In this document: positions 1 to 8,578 of the stretch, piece by piece | Numbering within the stretch: the stretch's first letter is position 1 | Layout: each line of letters starts with the position of its first letter | From: Chloroflexota bacterium | GTDB taxonomy: Bacteria > Chloroflexota > Anaerolineae > Aggregatilineales > UBA2796 | Direction of reading: 5' to 3' | Length of the DNA stretch: 34,608 bases | NCBI GenBank assembly: GCA_003695215.1 | Contig: RFIM01000097.1 | Location: 1-34,608 of the forward strand | The notes under the pieces: generated by a model | What the model saw: only the letters and a program-made list of their open reading frames with translations | The model's database searches: none | What the model was told of the DNA's origin: nothing | Translations under genes and position numbers: made by a program

Positions 1-1722
1 GATGCCGCTTTCTTCGAAAGCCGCCTGAAGAGCGTCGAGGACGTTCTGGAGAAATTAGCCGCCGATCGCCTGAAAAGCAGCCAGCAGGCGCGCCTCGCCA
101 AGCTCTATGAAGTCAGCCGCGTCATCGGCGCCTCGCTGGACCTGCAGACCGTGCTAAACCAAGTCATGGATGCCATCATCGCCCTGACTGGCGCCGAGCG
201 CGGCTTTCTGCTGATCCAAGATGATGACGGCAACCTGACTATCCCTGTGCGCCGCAATTTCGACCAAGAGACTATTGGCATGGAAGCCGTCTCGATCAGC
301 CGTACCGTCACCAATCGCGTCCTAGAGACAAACCAGGCGATCATCACCACCAATGCGCAGGAAGACCCGCGCTTCGCCAATCAGGCGAGCATCGTGGCGC
401 ATGCCCTGCGCAGCATCATGGCCAGCCCGCTGCGCGTGCGCGGCAAGGTCATCGGCGTGGTCTATGTGGATAACCGCGTGCGCACCAACTTGTTCAACGA
501 GCAGGATCTCGAGCTGCTAGAGACCTTCGCAGCGCAAGCGGCTGTGGCCATTGATAACGCGCGGCTCTTCAGCGCAACCGACCAAGCCCTGAACGCGCGC
601 ATCGAAGAGCTGATCATGCTCCAGCGCATGGATCGTCAGCTGAACGAGACTCTGGACTTGAACAATGCGCTGCGCGTCACCTTAGAATGGTCGAGCCAGG
701 TGTGCCAGGCGCAGGCAGCGGCGCTGTATTTGCTGGATGAGGAGAGCGGCGCGCCATACGTCGTGGCGCGCTCAGGCGAGCGCGAGCCCTTCTCGGCTGA
801 GGACAATCCGTCGCTGATTCAGCAGGTCATCAGCAGCCAGGCGCCGCTCGTCCATCAGGCTTCTGGTCATGCCGTCTTGCTGGTGCCGATTCGCCGCAGC
901 GGGCGCGTCATTGGCATCATTGTCATGACGGCTGAGCGCGCTAGTGCTTTCAGCGCTGATCAGCAGGCGCTAGTCAGCCGCATGGCCGATCGCGCCGCCA
1001 TCGCCATTGAGAACGCGCGCCTGTACGCTGCTGTGCAAGCCGCCAATCGCGCCAAGACTGAGTTCATCGGTATTGTGGCGCATGAACTCAAAATTCCGAT
1101 GACCAGCATCAGCGGCTACGCCGACCTGATTCCGATGTCAGGGCCGCTCAATGAGAAGCAAGCCGCTTTTCTGAGCACGATCAAGAACGCCGTGCAACGC
1201 ATGAAAGTCCTGGTAAGCGATTTGAACGACATCAGCCGCATTGAGACGGGCAACTTGCGCGTTGAGCTGCGCGAAGTAGACGTGGCTGAAGTCATCAGCG
1301 CCGTACGCGAGAGCATTGGTGCTGAGATCGCGCAGCGCGAACACAGGCTGCACGTTGAGGTCGCGCCTTCGCTGCCGGCCGTGCGCGCCGATCGCGACCG
1401 CCTGATCCAAGTTCTGCTGAACCTTGCCAGCAACGCCTATAAATACACGCCGAATGGCGGCGACATTTGGCTCAGCGCCAAGCGCGAGGGCGCTCACGTG
1501 GCCTTCACTGTTGCTGATAGCGGCGTCGGCATGACGGCTGAGCAGCTGGCTAAGCTCGGCACCAAGTTTTGGCGCGCCGACAATGGCCTGGGTCAGCCTG
1601 GCACTGGGCTTGGCTTCGCCATCACGCGCAACTTGATCGAGCTGATGGGCGGCCAACTGGAGATTCAGAGCGCGCCGAATCAGGGTACGACAGTCACCTT
1701 CAAATTGCCGAGCGCTCATTGA
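1..1722 (+). CDS. GAF-domain sensor histidine kinase, 5' truncated by window start
   Basis: Frame is open from base 1 (DAAFFESRLKSVEDVLEKL...). Two GAF-like segments, HisKA-like box IGIVAHELKIPMTSISGY, HATPase motifs NLASNAYKYTPNGG, DSGVGM, GTGLGFAIT. Confidence 0.92.
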   Translation, partial: DAAFFESRLKSVEDVLEKLAADRLKSSQQARLAKLYEVSRVIGASLDLQTVLNQVMDAIIALTGAERGFLLIQDDDGNLTIPVRRNFDQETIGMEAVSISRTVTNRVLETNQAIITTNAQEDPRFANQASIVAHALRSIMASPLRVRGKVIGVVYVDNRVRTNLFNEQDLELLETFAAQAAVAIDNARLFSATDQALNARIEELIMLQRMDRQLNETLDLNNALRVTLEWSSQVCQAQAAALYLLDEESGAPYVVARSGEREPFSAEDNPSLIQQVISSQAPLVHQASGHAVLLVPIRRSGRVIGIIVMTAERASAFSADQQALVSRMADRAAIAIENARLYAAVQAANRAKTEFIGIVAHELKIPMTSISGYADLIPMSGPLNEKQAAFLSTIKNAVQRMKVLVSDLNDISRIETGNLRVELREVDVAEVISAVRESIGAEIAQREHRLHVEVAPSLPAVRADRDRLIQVLLNLASNAYKYTPNGGDIWLSAKREGAHVAFTVADSGVGMTAEQLAKLGTKFWRADNGLGQPGTGLGFAITRNLIELMGGQLEIQSAPNQGTTVTFKLPSAH

Positions 1723-2564
1723 ACGCACAGCACATTTATCTCTCGCCACATTGCGATGACGCCGTCTTCAGCTGTGGCGGTCAAATTGCGCAGTTGAGGC
1801 GTAGCAGCGCTGCTGTGACCATTTACACGGTCATGGCAGGCGATCCGCCTGCTGGTTTCACGCCGACTGCCTTCACTGATGAGCTTCATGCGCGTTGGCA
1901 AGGCGGCTTGAGCGCCGAGCAGGCGCTAGCGACGCGGCGCGCCGAAGATCAAGCTGCGGCACAGAGGCTAGGCGCGGCGCTTGTCTTCGGCAGTCATGCC
2001 GATGCTGTCTACCGAGTCAGCGCGGCCACAGGCGCGCCGCTTTATACCTCGCGCGAGGCCATCTTCGGCGAGATTCATCCCGAGGATTCGGCCACGCCTG
2101 AAGCGCTTGCGCAGGCATTCTGCGCCGCCTTTCCGCAGCTCACGCCTGAGGTGACGCTCTACGCGCCGCTAGGCGTCGGTCATCACGTCGATCATCAGCT
2201 GGTGCGCGCTATGGCGTTGCGCCTAGCTGCGCAGTTTCAATTGCGGGAGGTTTATTTTTATGAAGAATTCCCTTATGCGCGCGATGGTCTGAAGGCGCGC
2301 TTGCGCGCCGTGAGCGAACTGGCGCAAGCTATGCGCGCTCATCCTGAGCATTTTGGCCTGCGCGCCGTGCTGCACAAAGTCGTGCTAGACGAGGAGGCGC
2401 TCAACAGCAAGATCGCAGCGAGCGCTTGCTATCGCTCTCAAATCAGCAGCTTCTGGGCCGATCAGGATGAGCTGGAGCGCGCCTTTCGCGAGCAGCATGC
2501 GCATAGCGGCGGCGAGCTGTGCTACCGCCCGCTGCTGCGTGGCGAAGATCAGTCTTCAGGGTGA
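1719..2564 (+). CDS. PIG-L family (LmbE-like) N-acetylglucosaminyl deacetylase
   Basis: Motifs YLSPHCDDAVFSCGG and PLGVGHHVDHQLVRA. Probable TTG start at 1719 overlaps the TGA of the kinase; the upstream part of the supplied ORF (1569-1718) runs inside the kinase gene. Confidence 0.82.
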   Translation: MNAQHIYLSPHCDDAVFSCGGQIAQLRRSSAAVTIYTVMAGDPPAGFTPTAFTDELHARWQGGLSAEQALATRRAEDQAAAQRLGAALVFGSHADAVYRVSAATGAPLYTSREAIFGEIHPEDSATPEALAQAFCAAFPQLTPEVTLYAPLGVGHHVDHQLVRAMALRLAAQFQLREVYFYEEFPYARDGLKARLRAVSELAQAMRAHPEHFGLRAVLHKVVLDEEALNSKIAASACYRSQISSFWADQDELERAFREQHAHSGGELCYRPLLRGEDQSSG

Positions 2565-3970
2565 TAGCTGCTGCGCGGCGAGCCGTCCATCTTGACCAAC
2601 TTGGGCTGGAAGGACGCCAGCACTTCAACCAGATCGGCTTGAGCGGCCATCACTTCATCGATAGCTTTGTAGCAGTTTGGCACTTCATCCAGGCCCGCCG
2701 AGAGGACTTCGACGCCCTGATCCCTGAGCTTGCGCTTGATGATATCCCAATTGAAGCGCCTGAAAGCCTCAGCGCGGCTCATGCGCCGACCCGCGCCATG
2801 CGCAGCGCTGTTCAAGGCAGCGGCGACGCCACGGCCGCGCACTACATAGCCGCGATCGGCCATGCTGCCCGGAATTACGCCTAGCGCGCCTTCGCCCGCA
2901 GGCGTGGCGCCCTTGCGATGCACGATCACCTCCTGACCGTCCACGACCTCGCGCCAAGCGAAATTGTGATGATTTTCCACCACGCCCAGCACAGGCAAAC
3001 GCACTGCCGCCACTAACTGCTGATGGATGACCGCGTGATTGGCGCTGGCATAGCGCCCTGCCAGCTGCATGGCCTCCCAGTACTCCGCGCCAGCTGACCA
3101 GGCCAAATCAAGCCAGGCCAAATGCTGGAAATCTTTGGGCAAGCCGCTATGGCTGCTCATGGCGATGCGCGTGTAGTGATTGGCGATCTCATAGCCGAAG
3201 CGTCGGCTGCCGCTGTGGCTGAGCAAGGCGAGGTACCGGCCGATAGGCACGGCCCCTTCAGGCGTCTCAAACGGTGTGGAGACGTCCAGCACGCCGAACT
3301 CAACGAAATGATTGCCCGATCCGCTAGTGCCGAGCTGCCGCCAAGCGAGATCCTTGAGTTGGCGCGCCACAGGATGCTCGCGCCAAAGCGGATCGTCCAT
3401 CACAGCGTGTTGGCGCGGCACAGGCCAGGCGTTGCCGGCGCCGAAACACGTGTTTTCCTCAAGCGCCTTGCGGAAACGCTCTTTTTTTTGCTCCAAGAGG
3501 TGCGGCGGCGCCTCAAAGATGGTCAGGCGCATGCGGCAGGCGATATCTACGCCGACTGCGTAGGGAATCACCGCGTTGTACGTCGCCAAGACGCCGCCGA
3601 TGGGCAGGCCATAGCCTTGGTGCGCATCAGGCATGAGCGCGCCGCGCACAGCGATCGGCAAGCGCACAGCGCGTTCCATCTGTTGCAAGGCGCCAGGCTC
3701 GATCTGTTCACGCCCCCAGACTCGATAGGGCGCGTAAGTGTCCAATTGATACGCTTTCGGCTGCTCACGGACGCGCATCAGCTCTTTGGCGAGCCCTTTG
3801 TAGCGCGGATCGGCGCTGAAAGCCTCAGGCTTTGCCAAGACGGCGCGCAGCGTCTCCAAAAGCGCCGATTCGGCTTCGCCTTGGGCAGCAGCTTCGTCTG
3901 CCACTTGTAGTGCGATGCCAATAGCCTTGCCTGGCGGATAGCCAAGACTGAGCAAGTCATGTGCGTTCAT
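2549..3970 (-). CDS. rtcB: RtcB family RNA ligase-like protein
   Basis: PDAHQGYGLPIGGVL, AVGVDIACRM, GTSGSGNHFVEFG, LSHSGSR, ENHHNFAW, HRKGATPA, AHGAGRRMSR. Confidence 0.9.
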   Translation of the reverse strand: MNAHDLLSLGYPPGKAIGIALQVADEAAAQGEAESALLETLRAVLAKPEAFSADPRYKGLAKELMRVREQPKAYQLDTYAPYRVWGREQIEPGALQQMERAVRLPIAVRGALMPDAHQGYGLPIGGVLATYNAVIPYAVGVDIACRMRLTIFEAPPHLLEQKKERFRKALEENTCFGAGNAWPVPRQHAVMDDPLWREHPVARQLKDLAWRQLGTSGSGNHFVEFGVLDVSTPFETPEGAVPIGRYLALLSHSGSRRFGYEIANHYTRIAMSSHSGLPKDFQHLAWLDLAWSAGAEYWEAMQLAGRYASANHAVIHQQLVAAVRLPVLGVVENHHNFAWREVVDGQEVIVHRKGATPAGEGALGVIPGSMADRGYVVRGRGVAAALNSAAHGAGRRMSRAEAFRRFNWDIIKRKLRDQGVEVLSAGLDEVPNCYKAIDEVMAAQADLVEVLASFQPKLVKMDGSPRSSYHPED

Positions 3971-4008
3971 GGCTACTTCTCAGATCAACGACGAGCGTCG
4001 CATCAGAA

Positions 4009-4443
4009 CTAGAAGGGCAGGTCGCCGACTTCTTCGGGCAGGTCGTCGCTGCTTGGGGCAGGTCGCTTAAGGCCGCTGCTCCCTGATGAGGCCATGGCCG
4101 TCTCAGTGGCTGAGTCCTCTCTAGGACTCAGCAGCCTGAAGTCGCTGGCAGTCACTTCCAAAGTCGCTGTAGGCCTGCCATCTTGAGCCATATAAGCGTT
4201 AGCACTTACTTCACCGACGACCAGGATGCGCTGCCCTTTTTTGACGATTTGACTGACGGTCTCGGCGCGCTCGCGCCAGAATGTCACACGGAACCATGTC
4301 GTCTTCTCTGTACGCTGATCGCCACGCCCAACCACTTTATTGACGGCGACCGAGAACGAGCAAACGGCGATGCCGCTTTCCGTATACTTGAAATCTGGAT
4401 CGCGCCCAACGTTGCCCACAATAATCAACTGCTGATACGTCAT
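4009..4443 (-). CDS. ssb: Single-stranded DNA-binding protein
   Basis: OB-fold start MTYQQLIIVGNVGRDPDFKYTESGIAVCSFSVAVN, WFRVTFW, acidic tail ending DLPF. Confidence 0.95.
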   Translation of the reverse strand: MTYQQLIIVGNVGRDPDFKYTESGIAVCSFSVAVNKVVGRGDQRTEKTTWFRVTFWRERAETVSQIVKKGQRILVVGEVSANAYMAQDGRPTATLEVTASDFRLLSPREDSATETAMASSGSSGLKRPAPSSDDLPEEVGDLPF

Positions 4444-4478
4444 GGTTGACCGTCCTTTTGGCTACTTCGCGCCATCAC

Positions 4479-4512
4479 ATGCAATCTAGCGTCTGGTCGT
4501 AATAGATTGCAT
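4479..4512. repeat. 10-bp perfect inverted repeat ATGCAATCTA-N14-TAGATTGCAT over the predicted ssb start site
   Basis: Arms at 4479-4488 and 4503-4512. Confidence 0.8.
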
Positions 4513-4513
4513 C

Positions 4514-4542
4514 ATTATAGAACGCTTGTTCAAACCTGACAA
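4514..4542 (-). promoter_or_regulatory. Predicted sigma70-type promoter of ssb: TTGTCA (4542-4537) - N17 - TATAAT (4519-4514)
   Basis: Minus strand reads TTGTCA GGTTTGAACAAGCGTTC TATAAT. Confidence 0.75.
4520..4531. promoter_or_regulatory. Candidate LexA/SOS box GAACGCTTGTTC (GAAC-N4-GTTC)
   Basis: Dyad lies entirely inside the -35/-10 spacer of the predicted ssb promoter; matches the Gram-positive-type SOS box core. Confidence 0.55.
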
Positions 4543-4566
4543 GAGGCAATTTTTCAGCCCTTCCTT

Positions 4567-4572
4567 TATAAT
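4567..4572 (+). promoter_or_regulatory. Predicted -10 (TATAAT) for yajC
   Basis: Consensus hexamer 35 bp upstream of the yajC ATG; no good -35 seen. Confidence 0.45.
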
Positions 4573-4607
4573 CATTCTAGAGTTTAGCAGAGAAAGGCGA
4601 TCGCCAG

Positions 4608-4955
4608 ATGGGTGAATTCATTGCGTTTTCGTTTGTGATGTTGTTGGTGCTGGCGGGCTACTGGTCGTTCGTGATCTTGCCGCGCCAACGCATGTTCCGC
4701 AAGCACAACAAGTATGTGCGCACCTTGCGCGTCGGCGATGAGGTGATCACGGCTGGCGGCATCGTCGGCACGCTGACGCGCATGGAAGCTGAGCGCGGCA
4801 TCGCTTACGTGCAGATCGCCGAAGGCGTAGAGGTCAAAATTCTGACGGCAGCGCTCAGCCGACCTTTCGATCCTGAAGAAGTGGCGATCACAGCCAATCT
4901 CGGCATTGATCCGACTGCTGATCAGCGCCTGCAGCAGCGTGGCGCACAGCACTGA
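4608..4955 (+). CDS. yajC: Preprotein translocase subunit YajC
   Basis: N-terminal TM, then LPRQRMFRKHNKYVRTLRVGDEVITAGGIVGTLTRM. Confidence 0.9.
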   Translation: MGEFIAFSFVMLLVLAGYWSFVILPRQRMFRKHNKYVRTLRVGDEVITAGGIVGTLTRMEAERGIAYVQIAEGVEVKILTAALSRPFDPEEVAITANLGIDPTADQRLQQRGAQH

Positions 4956-5069
4956 GCGCGCCACGCACGCCAATGAGGAAAGATTCAGTGCCTTCGGCTG
5001 CTCAATGTATTCAAGCGCGAAAGATGCCACAGCTTGCGGCACAGCGAGTACGTAGGTAAGACTTCCACT

Positions 5070-6575
5070 ATGCTCTCAGATATCTCTATTGGCATTGCCT
5101 TCATCGCAGGCTTGTTGTCGTTCATCTCACCGTGCGTTTTGCCGCTCATCCCTGCCTACATCGGCTACCTGACGGCGCGCGCTAGCGGCCAAGCGAGTGT
5201 TGAGGCGCAGCCGCGCGAGGCGGCGCTCAGCCTCAGCCGCGCCAATCGGCTGATCGTCTTCTTGCACGGCGTCGCCTTTGTGCTGGGCTTCACATTGATC
5301 TTCGTGGGATTGGGCATGCTGATCAGCGGCGGCCTTCGACTGGTCGTCGGGCAAGAGGCGGCGGCTGTGGTCAGCGGCGGCGCGCGCGATCTGCAGACGC
5401 TCCTGGCTCAGGTGGGCGGCGTGATCGTGATCGTCTTCGGTCTGCACGTGATGGGCGTGACAGGCTGGCTGTTGCAGCGCTTGGTCTACGATGTGAACTG
5501 GGCAAGCTTAGGCGGCTTGGGCGCAGTGCTGAGAGGCTTCTTCGAACGGCTGCTGGGCGGGCTCTACGCTGATACGCGCCGTCAGGTCGATCCGCGCAAT
5601 CCCTATGGCTTTCTCGGCTCAGCGCTGATGGGCATGGTCTTCGCTGCGGGCTGGTCGCCATGCATCGGTCCGATTCTGGGCGCGATCCTGACGGTCTCGG
5701 TCTCGGCCACATCCAGCAGCGAGTGGTGGGCTGCTGGCGGCATGCTGCTAGTCTATTCGCTCGGCTTAGGCGCGCCATTCTTGCTGGCAGCTATCGCCAT
5801 TGACCAAATGCGCGGCCTGATGAGACGCTTGCAGAAGCGCATGCGCTTGATCGAGGCGATCAGCGGCATATTCTTGATCCTAGTCGGCTATTTACTGCTC
5901 TCAGGCGAGCTGGCGCGGCTTGCCAACGTCGGCGGCGGCATCGCAGACTTCACCTATAACTTGCAAGAATGCACGGTCAGCGCATTTCGCGGCGAGATCG
6001 CCTGGAGCGAACACGGCGCGTGCATGGGCATCGGCCATGGCGCCTTTTTGCGCCAAAAAGCGCTTGAAAAGCCTACAGAAAGCGCTTCTGACTTGCCTGA
6101 ATCGAGCGAAGCCGCGCCTGAGGCACTCATAGACCGCGCCATCGGCACTGAGATCGGCTTGAAGGCGCCGAACTTCAGCACCACCCTCTTTGATGGCACT
6201 CCGCTTGAGTTGCGCCAACTTGAAGGCAAGCTCGTGATCCTGAACTTCTGGGCGAGCTACTGCGCGCCATGCCGTGACGAAATGCCGTTTTTCCAGACGC
6301 TCAGCGAAAAATACGCCGACCTAACTGTGCTCGCCATCAACACTGTCGAGATCAATCCGCAAGCGGCGCGGCAGTTCGCCGCCGACCTGGCGCTGCGCTT
6401 TCCGCTCGGCACTGATGCGGATAACCGCATCGGGCGTCAATTCGGCGTGCAAGGGCTGCCCACGACCTACATCATTGGGCGCGACGGTGTGATCCTGAAG
6501 CGGCTCTACGGCGCTGTGAACTTCGCCACTTTTGAAGCCGACGTGCGGACGTGGCTTGGTATCTCAGGCGAGTAG
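5070..6575 (+). CDS. CcdA-type thiol-disulfide membrane transporter fused to TlpA/ResA-like thioredoxin domain
   Basis: SFISPCVLPLIPAYIGYLT and AAGWSPCIGPILGA (CcdA cysteines); C-terminal ILNFWASYCAPCRDEMPFF and GLPTTYII. Confidence 0.9.
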   Translation: MLSDISIGIAFIAGLLSFISPCVLPLIPAYIGYLTARASGQASVEAQPREAALSLSRANRLIVFLHGVAFVLGFTLIFVGLGMLISGGLRLVVGQEAAAVVSGGARDLQTLLAQVGGVIVIVFGLHVMGVTGWLLQRLVYDVNWASLGGLGAVLRGFFERLLGGLYADTRRQVDPRNPYGFLGSALMGMVFAAGWSPCIGPILGAILTVSVSATSSSEWWAAGGMLLVYSLGLGAPFLLAAIAIDQMRGLMRRLQKRMRLIEAISGIFLILVGYLLLSGELARLANVGGGIADFTYNLQECTVSAFRGEIAWSEHGACMGIGHGAFLRQKALEKPTESASDLPESSEAAPEALIDRAIGTEIGLKAPNFSTTLFDGTPLELRQLEGKLVILNFWASYCAPCRDEMPFFQTLSEKYADLTVLAINTVEINPQAARQFAADLALRFPLGTDADNRIGRQFGVQGLPTTYIIGRDGVILKRLYGAVNFATFEADVRTWLGISGE

Positions 6576-7072
6576 CGCGGCAAGCTGCAGCAGCGCTGTT
6601 GACGCTGCTCGCCTTCGCTTTGATCGCTGTGGCAGGCTTGCCTGAGCAGCGCACTTGGCAGAGCCTACCGCAAAATGGCGCGCTGATTCTAGCAGGCAGG
6701 ACGCTAGATGGCGACTCTTTCCAGCTTTCAGCATGGCGCGGCCTGCCAATCATCCTGAACTTCTGGGCGAGCTGGTGCGCGCCTTGCCGCGAAGAGCTGC
6801 CTGCGCTGCAGCAGCTGCACGCCTCAGGCTTCCGCGTGGTCGGCGTGAACGTCGGCGAGCCGAGTCAGCAGGCGCTCGGCTTTGCCATGGCGCACGGCGT
6901 CACTTTCCCGAACTTGCTCGATCCTGATTACTACTGGCTGCGCGTCTTCGGTGTGCGCACACTGCCGACGACGTTTTTCATCAGCGCTGATGGCGCACTG
7001 CGCGAGATTGTGCAAGGCGGCATGAGCGCCGACGAGCTATTCAGGAAGGCGAGAGCGCTAGACGAGCCGTAA
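6551..7072 (+). CDS. TlpA-like membrane-anchored thioredoxin-fold protein
   Basis: GTG start overlaps the previous gene; N-terminal TM; ILNFWASWCAPCREELPAL; RTLPTTFFI. Confidence 0.88.
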   Translation: MAWYLRRVARQAAAALLTLLAFALIAVAGLPEQRTWQSLPQNGALILAGRTLDGDSFQLSAWRGLPIILNFWASWCAPCREELPALQQLHASGFRVVGVNVGEPSQQALGFAMAHGVTFPNLLDPDYYWLRVFGVRTLPTTFFISADGALREIVQGGMSADELFRKARALDEP

Positions 7073-8560
7073 CCGATCGTAGCGCAGCAAGAAGTTCGGC
7101 TCGATCAGCACGCCACGCACTGATTCAGCCGCATACAGCACCTGGACGCTTTGCCAGAGCGGAATCGCCACTAGATCGCGCATGGCGAGTGCCTCAAGCG
7201 CCATGTACGAATCGCGCAGCGCCGCTTGCGCCAAGAGTTGGGCCGCCTCGGCAGTATTGTACTCAGCGCCGAGAGCTAATTCGCCCGTCAGCAGCGGCTC
7301 AAAATATGCCTGTGGATGCGGCACCAAAGGCGACCAGCCTATCACCAGGAGCCGAAAGGCGCGCCGATTGACCTGATCGAAGAAAGTGCGCGGTTCCAAG
7401 TCTTGAACGCTGAAGCGCAGCGCGTCCACAGTAGTGATCTCGCTGAACAGGCGCGTGGCAGCGCTTAGCACGGCATCGCCGTAGACCAAGCGCGCTGTCT
7501 GCACTTCGCTCACGATTTGCCGAAAGCGCGTGAAGCCGCCTTCGCTGAGGGCGCTGCGTAGCCTCTCTAGCTCAAAATCAGCGTAGCGCGGCGCCTCTGC
7601 TGGGCTGAGCGGCGTGAAAGTGAACAAGGGTATGCCATAGCCGTTCAAGCCGTCGCGCACAGCGCGCGCGCGGCTCAAGCTGAGCATCAGGATGCGCCGC
7701 GCCTGCGGATTATCGAACGGCTCGCGGCGCTGCGCGACGATCAAGTAGAAACACTGTAAGCTTGGCGCTGTATGCTCTTGAATGGCCGAGGCCTGTTGCG
7801 CATCAAGCGCATCGGCGCTGGCTAGGCCGCGCCACGCCACGTGCACCTCGCCGCGTTTGAGTGCCTCGCGCAGCGCAGCCGAGCTGCTGTAGCGCCGTAA
7901 AACGATCGTCGGCGTCCGTGGCGGCGCGCCGCGCCAAGCCTCATCGGCCACAAGCCGATACTCATCGAAGCTGAAAGCATCCAGGCGGTAAATGCCGTTA
8001 GTGTGCAGCGCGCTCAGCTCAGGGCGCTGATTGAGCCGATCCGTAGGGAAGCTCTGCGCGTGCAGCGGGAAAAATGGCGGCAAGGCCACGAGTTGGCGCA
8101 CAAAACTAGATGGCAACGCCTTGACGAGCCTCAGCTGCAGCGCGCCCGAGTCGTCCACAGCTGCGCTGCGCACGTACGGCGCCACAAAGGCCGCAGCGCG
8201 GCCGTTCAGGCGCAAGACTCGGTTGATTGAGTCGGCGAAGGTTTGGGCTGTGATCGGCGTGCCGTCATTGAAGGCAGCATCGGCGCGCAGGCGGAAAGTG
8301 TGCCTCAGGCCGTCTGCGCTCGCCTGATGTGACTCAGCCAGCGCCAATGTGTAGGTCAGGCTGCCATGCGCTTGGCGCGTCAAGCCTGTGTAGAGATGCG
8401 TCAAGACTTCCCACTCAAAGTAAGTGGATGCATCAGCAGGATCGAGGTTGAGCAGCGGCTCCAGCGTGCCGATGATCAGGGCAGGCTGCGCAGCAGTGCG
8501 CATTGGCAGGAGCGCACAGAAAGTCAGCGCGATCAGCAAGAGAGCGCGCAAGCGCGACAT
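7058..8560 (-). CDS. Family 5 (peptide/nickel-type) extracellular solute-binding protein
   Basis: Signal peptide then LNLDPADASTYFEWEVLTHLYTGLTRQ, FRLRADAAFNDGTPITAQTFADSINRVL, PFDNPQARRILMLSLSR. Confidence 0.85.
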   Translation of the reverse strand: MSRLRALLLIALTFCALLPMRTAAQPALIIGTLEPLLNLDPADASTYFEWEVLTHLYTGLTRQAHGSLTYTLALAESHQASADGLRHTFRLRADAAFNDGTPITAQTFADSINRVLRLNGRAAAFVAPYVRSAAVDDSGALQLRLVKALPSSFVRQLVALPPFFPLHAQSFPTDRLNQRPELSALHTNGIYRLDAFSFDEYRLVADEAWRGAPPRTPTIVLRRYSSSAALREALKRGEVHVAWRGLASADALDAQQASAIQEHTAPSLQCFYLIVAQRREPFDNPQARRILMLSLSRARAVRDGLNGYGIPLFTFTPLSPAEAPRYADFELERLRSALSEGGFTRFRQIVSEVQTARLVYGDAVLSAATRLFSEITTVDALRFSVQDLEPRTFFDQVNRRAFRLLVIGWSPLVPHPQAYFEPLLTGELALGAEYNTAEAAQLLAQAALRDSYMALEALAMRDLVAIPLWQSVQVLYAAESVRGVLIEPNFLLRYDRLRLV

Positions 8561-8578
8561 GATATCACTCCTCTTCAG

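Noticed and set aside
1138-1749. 203-aa minus-strand ORF in the kinase gene
   Set aside because: Shadow ORF over HisKA/HATPase coding sequence.
3122-3910. 262-aa + strand ORF inside rtcB
   Set aside because: Shadow ORF; the minus-strand RtcB motifs are unambiguous.
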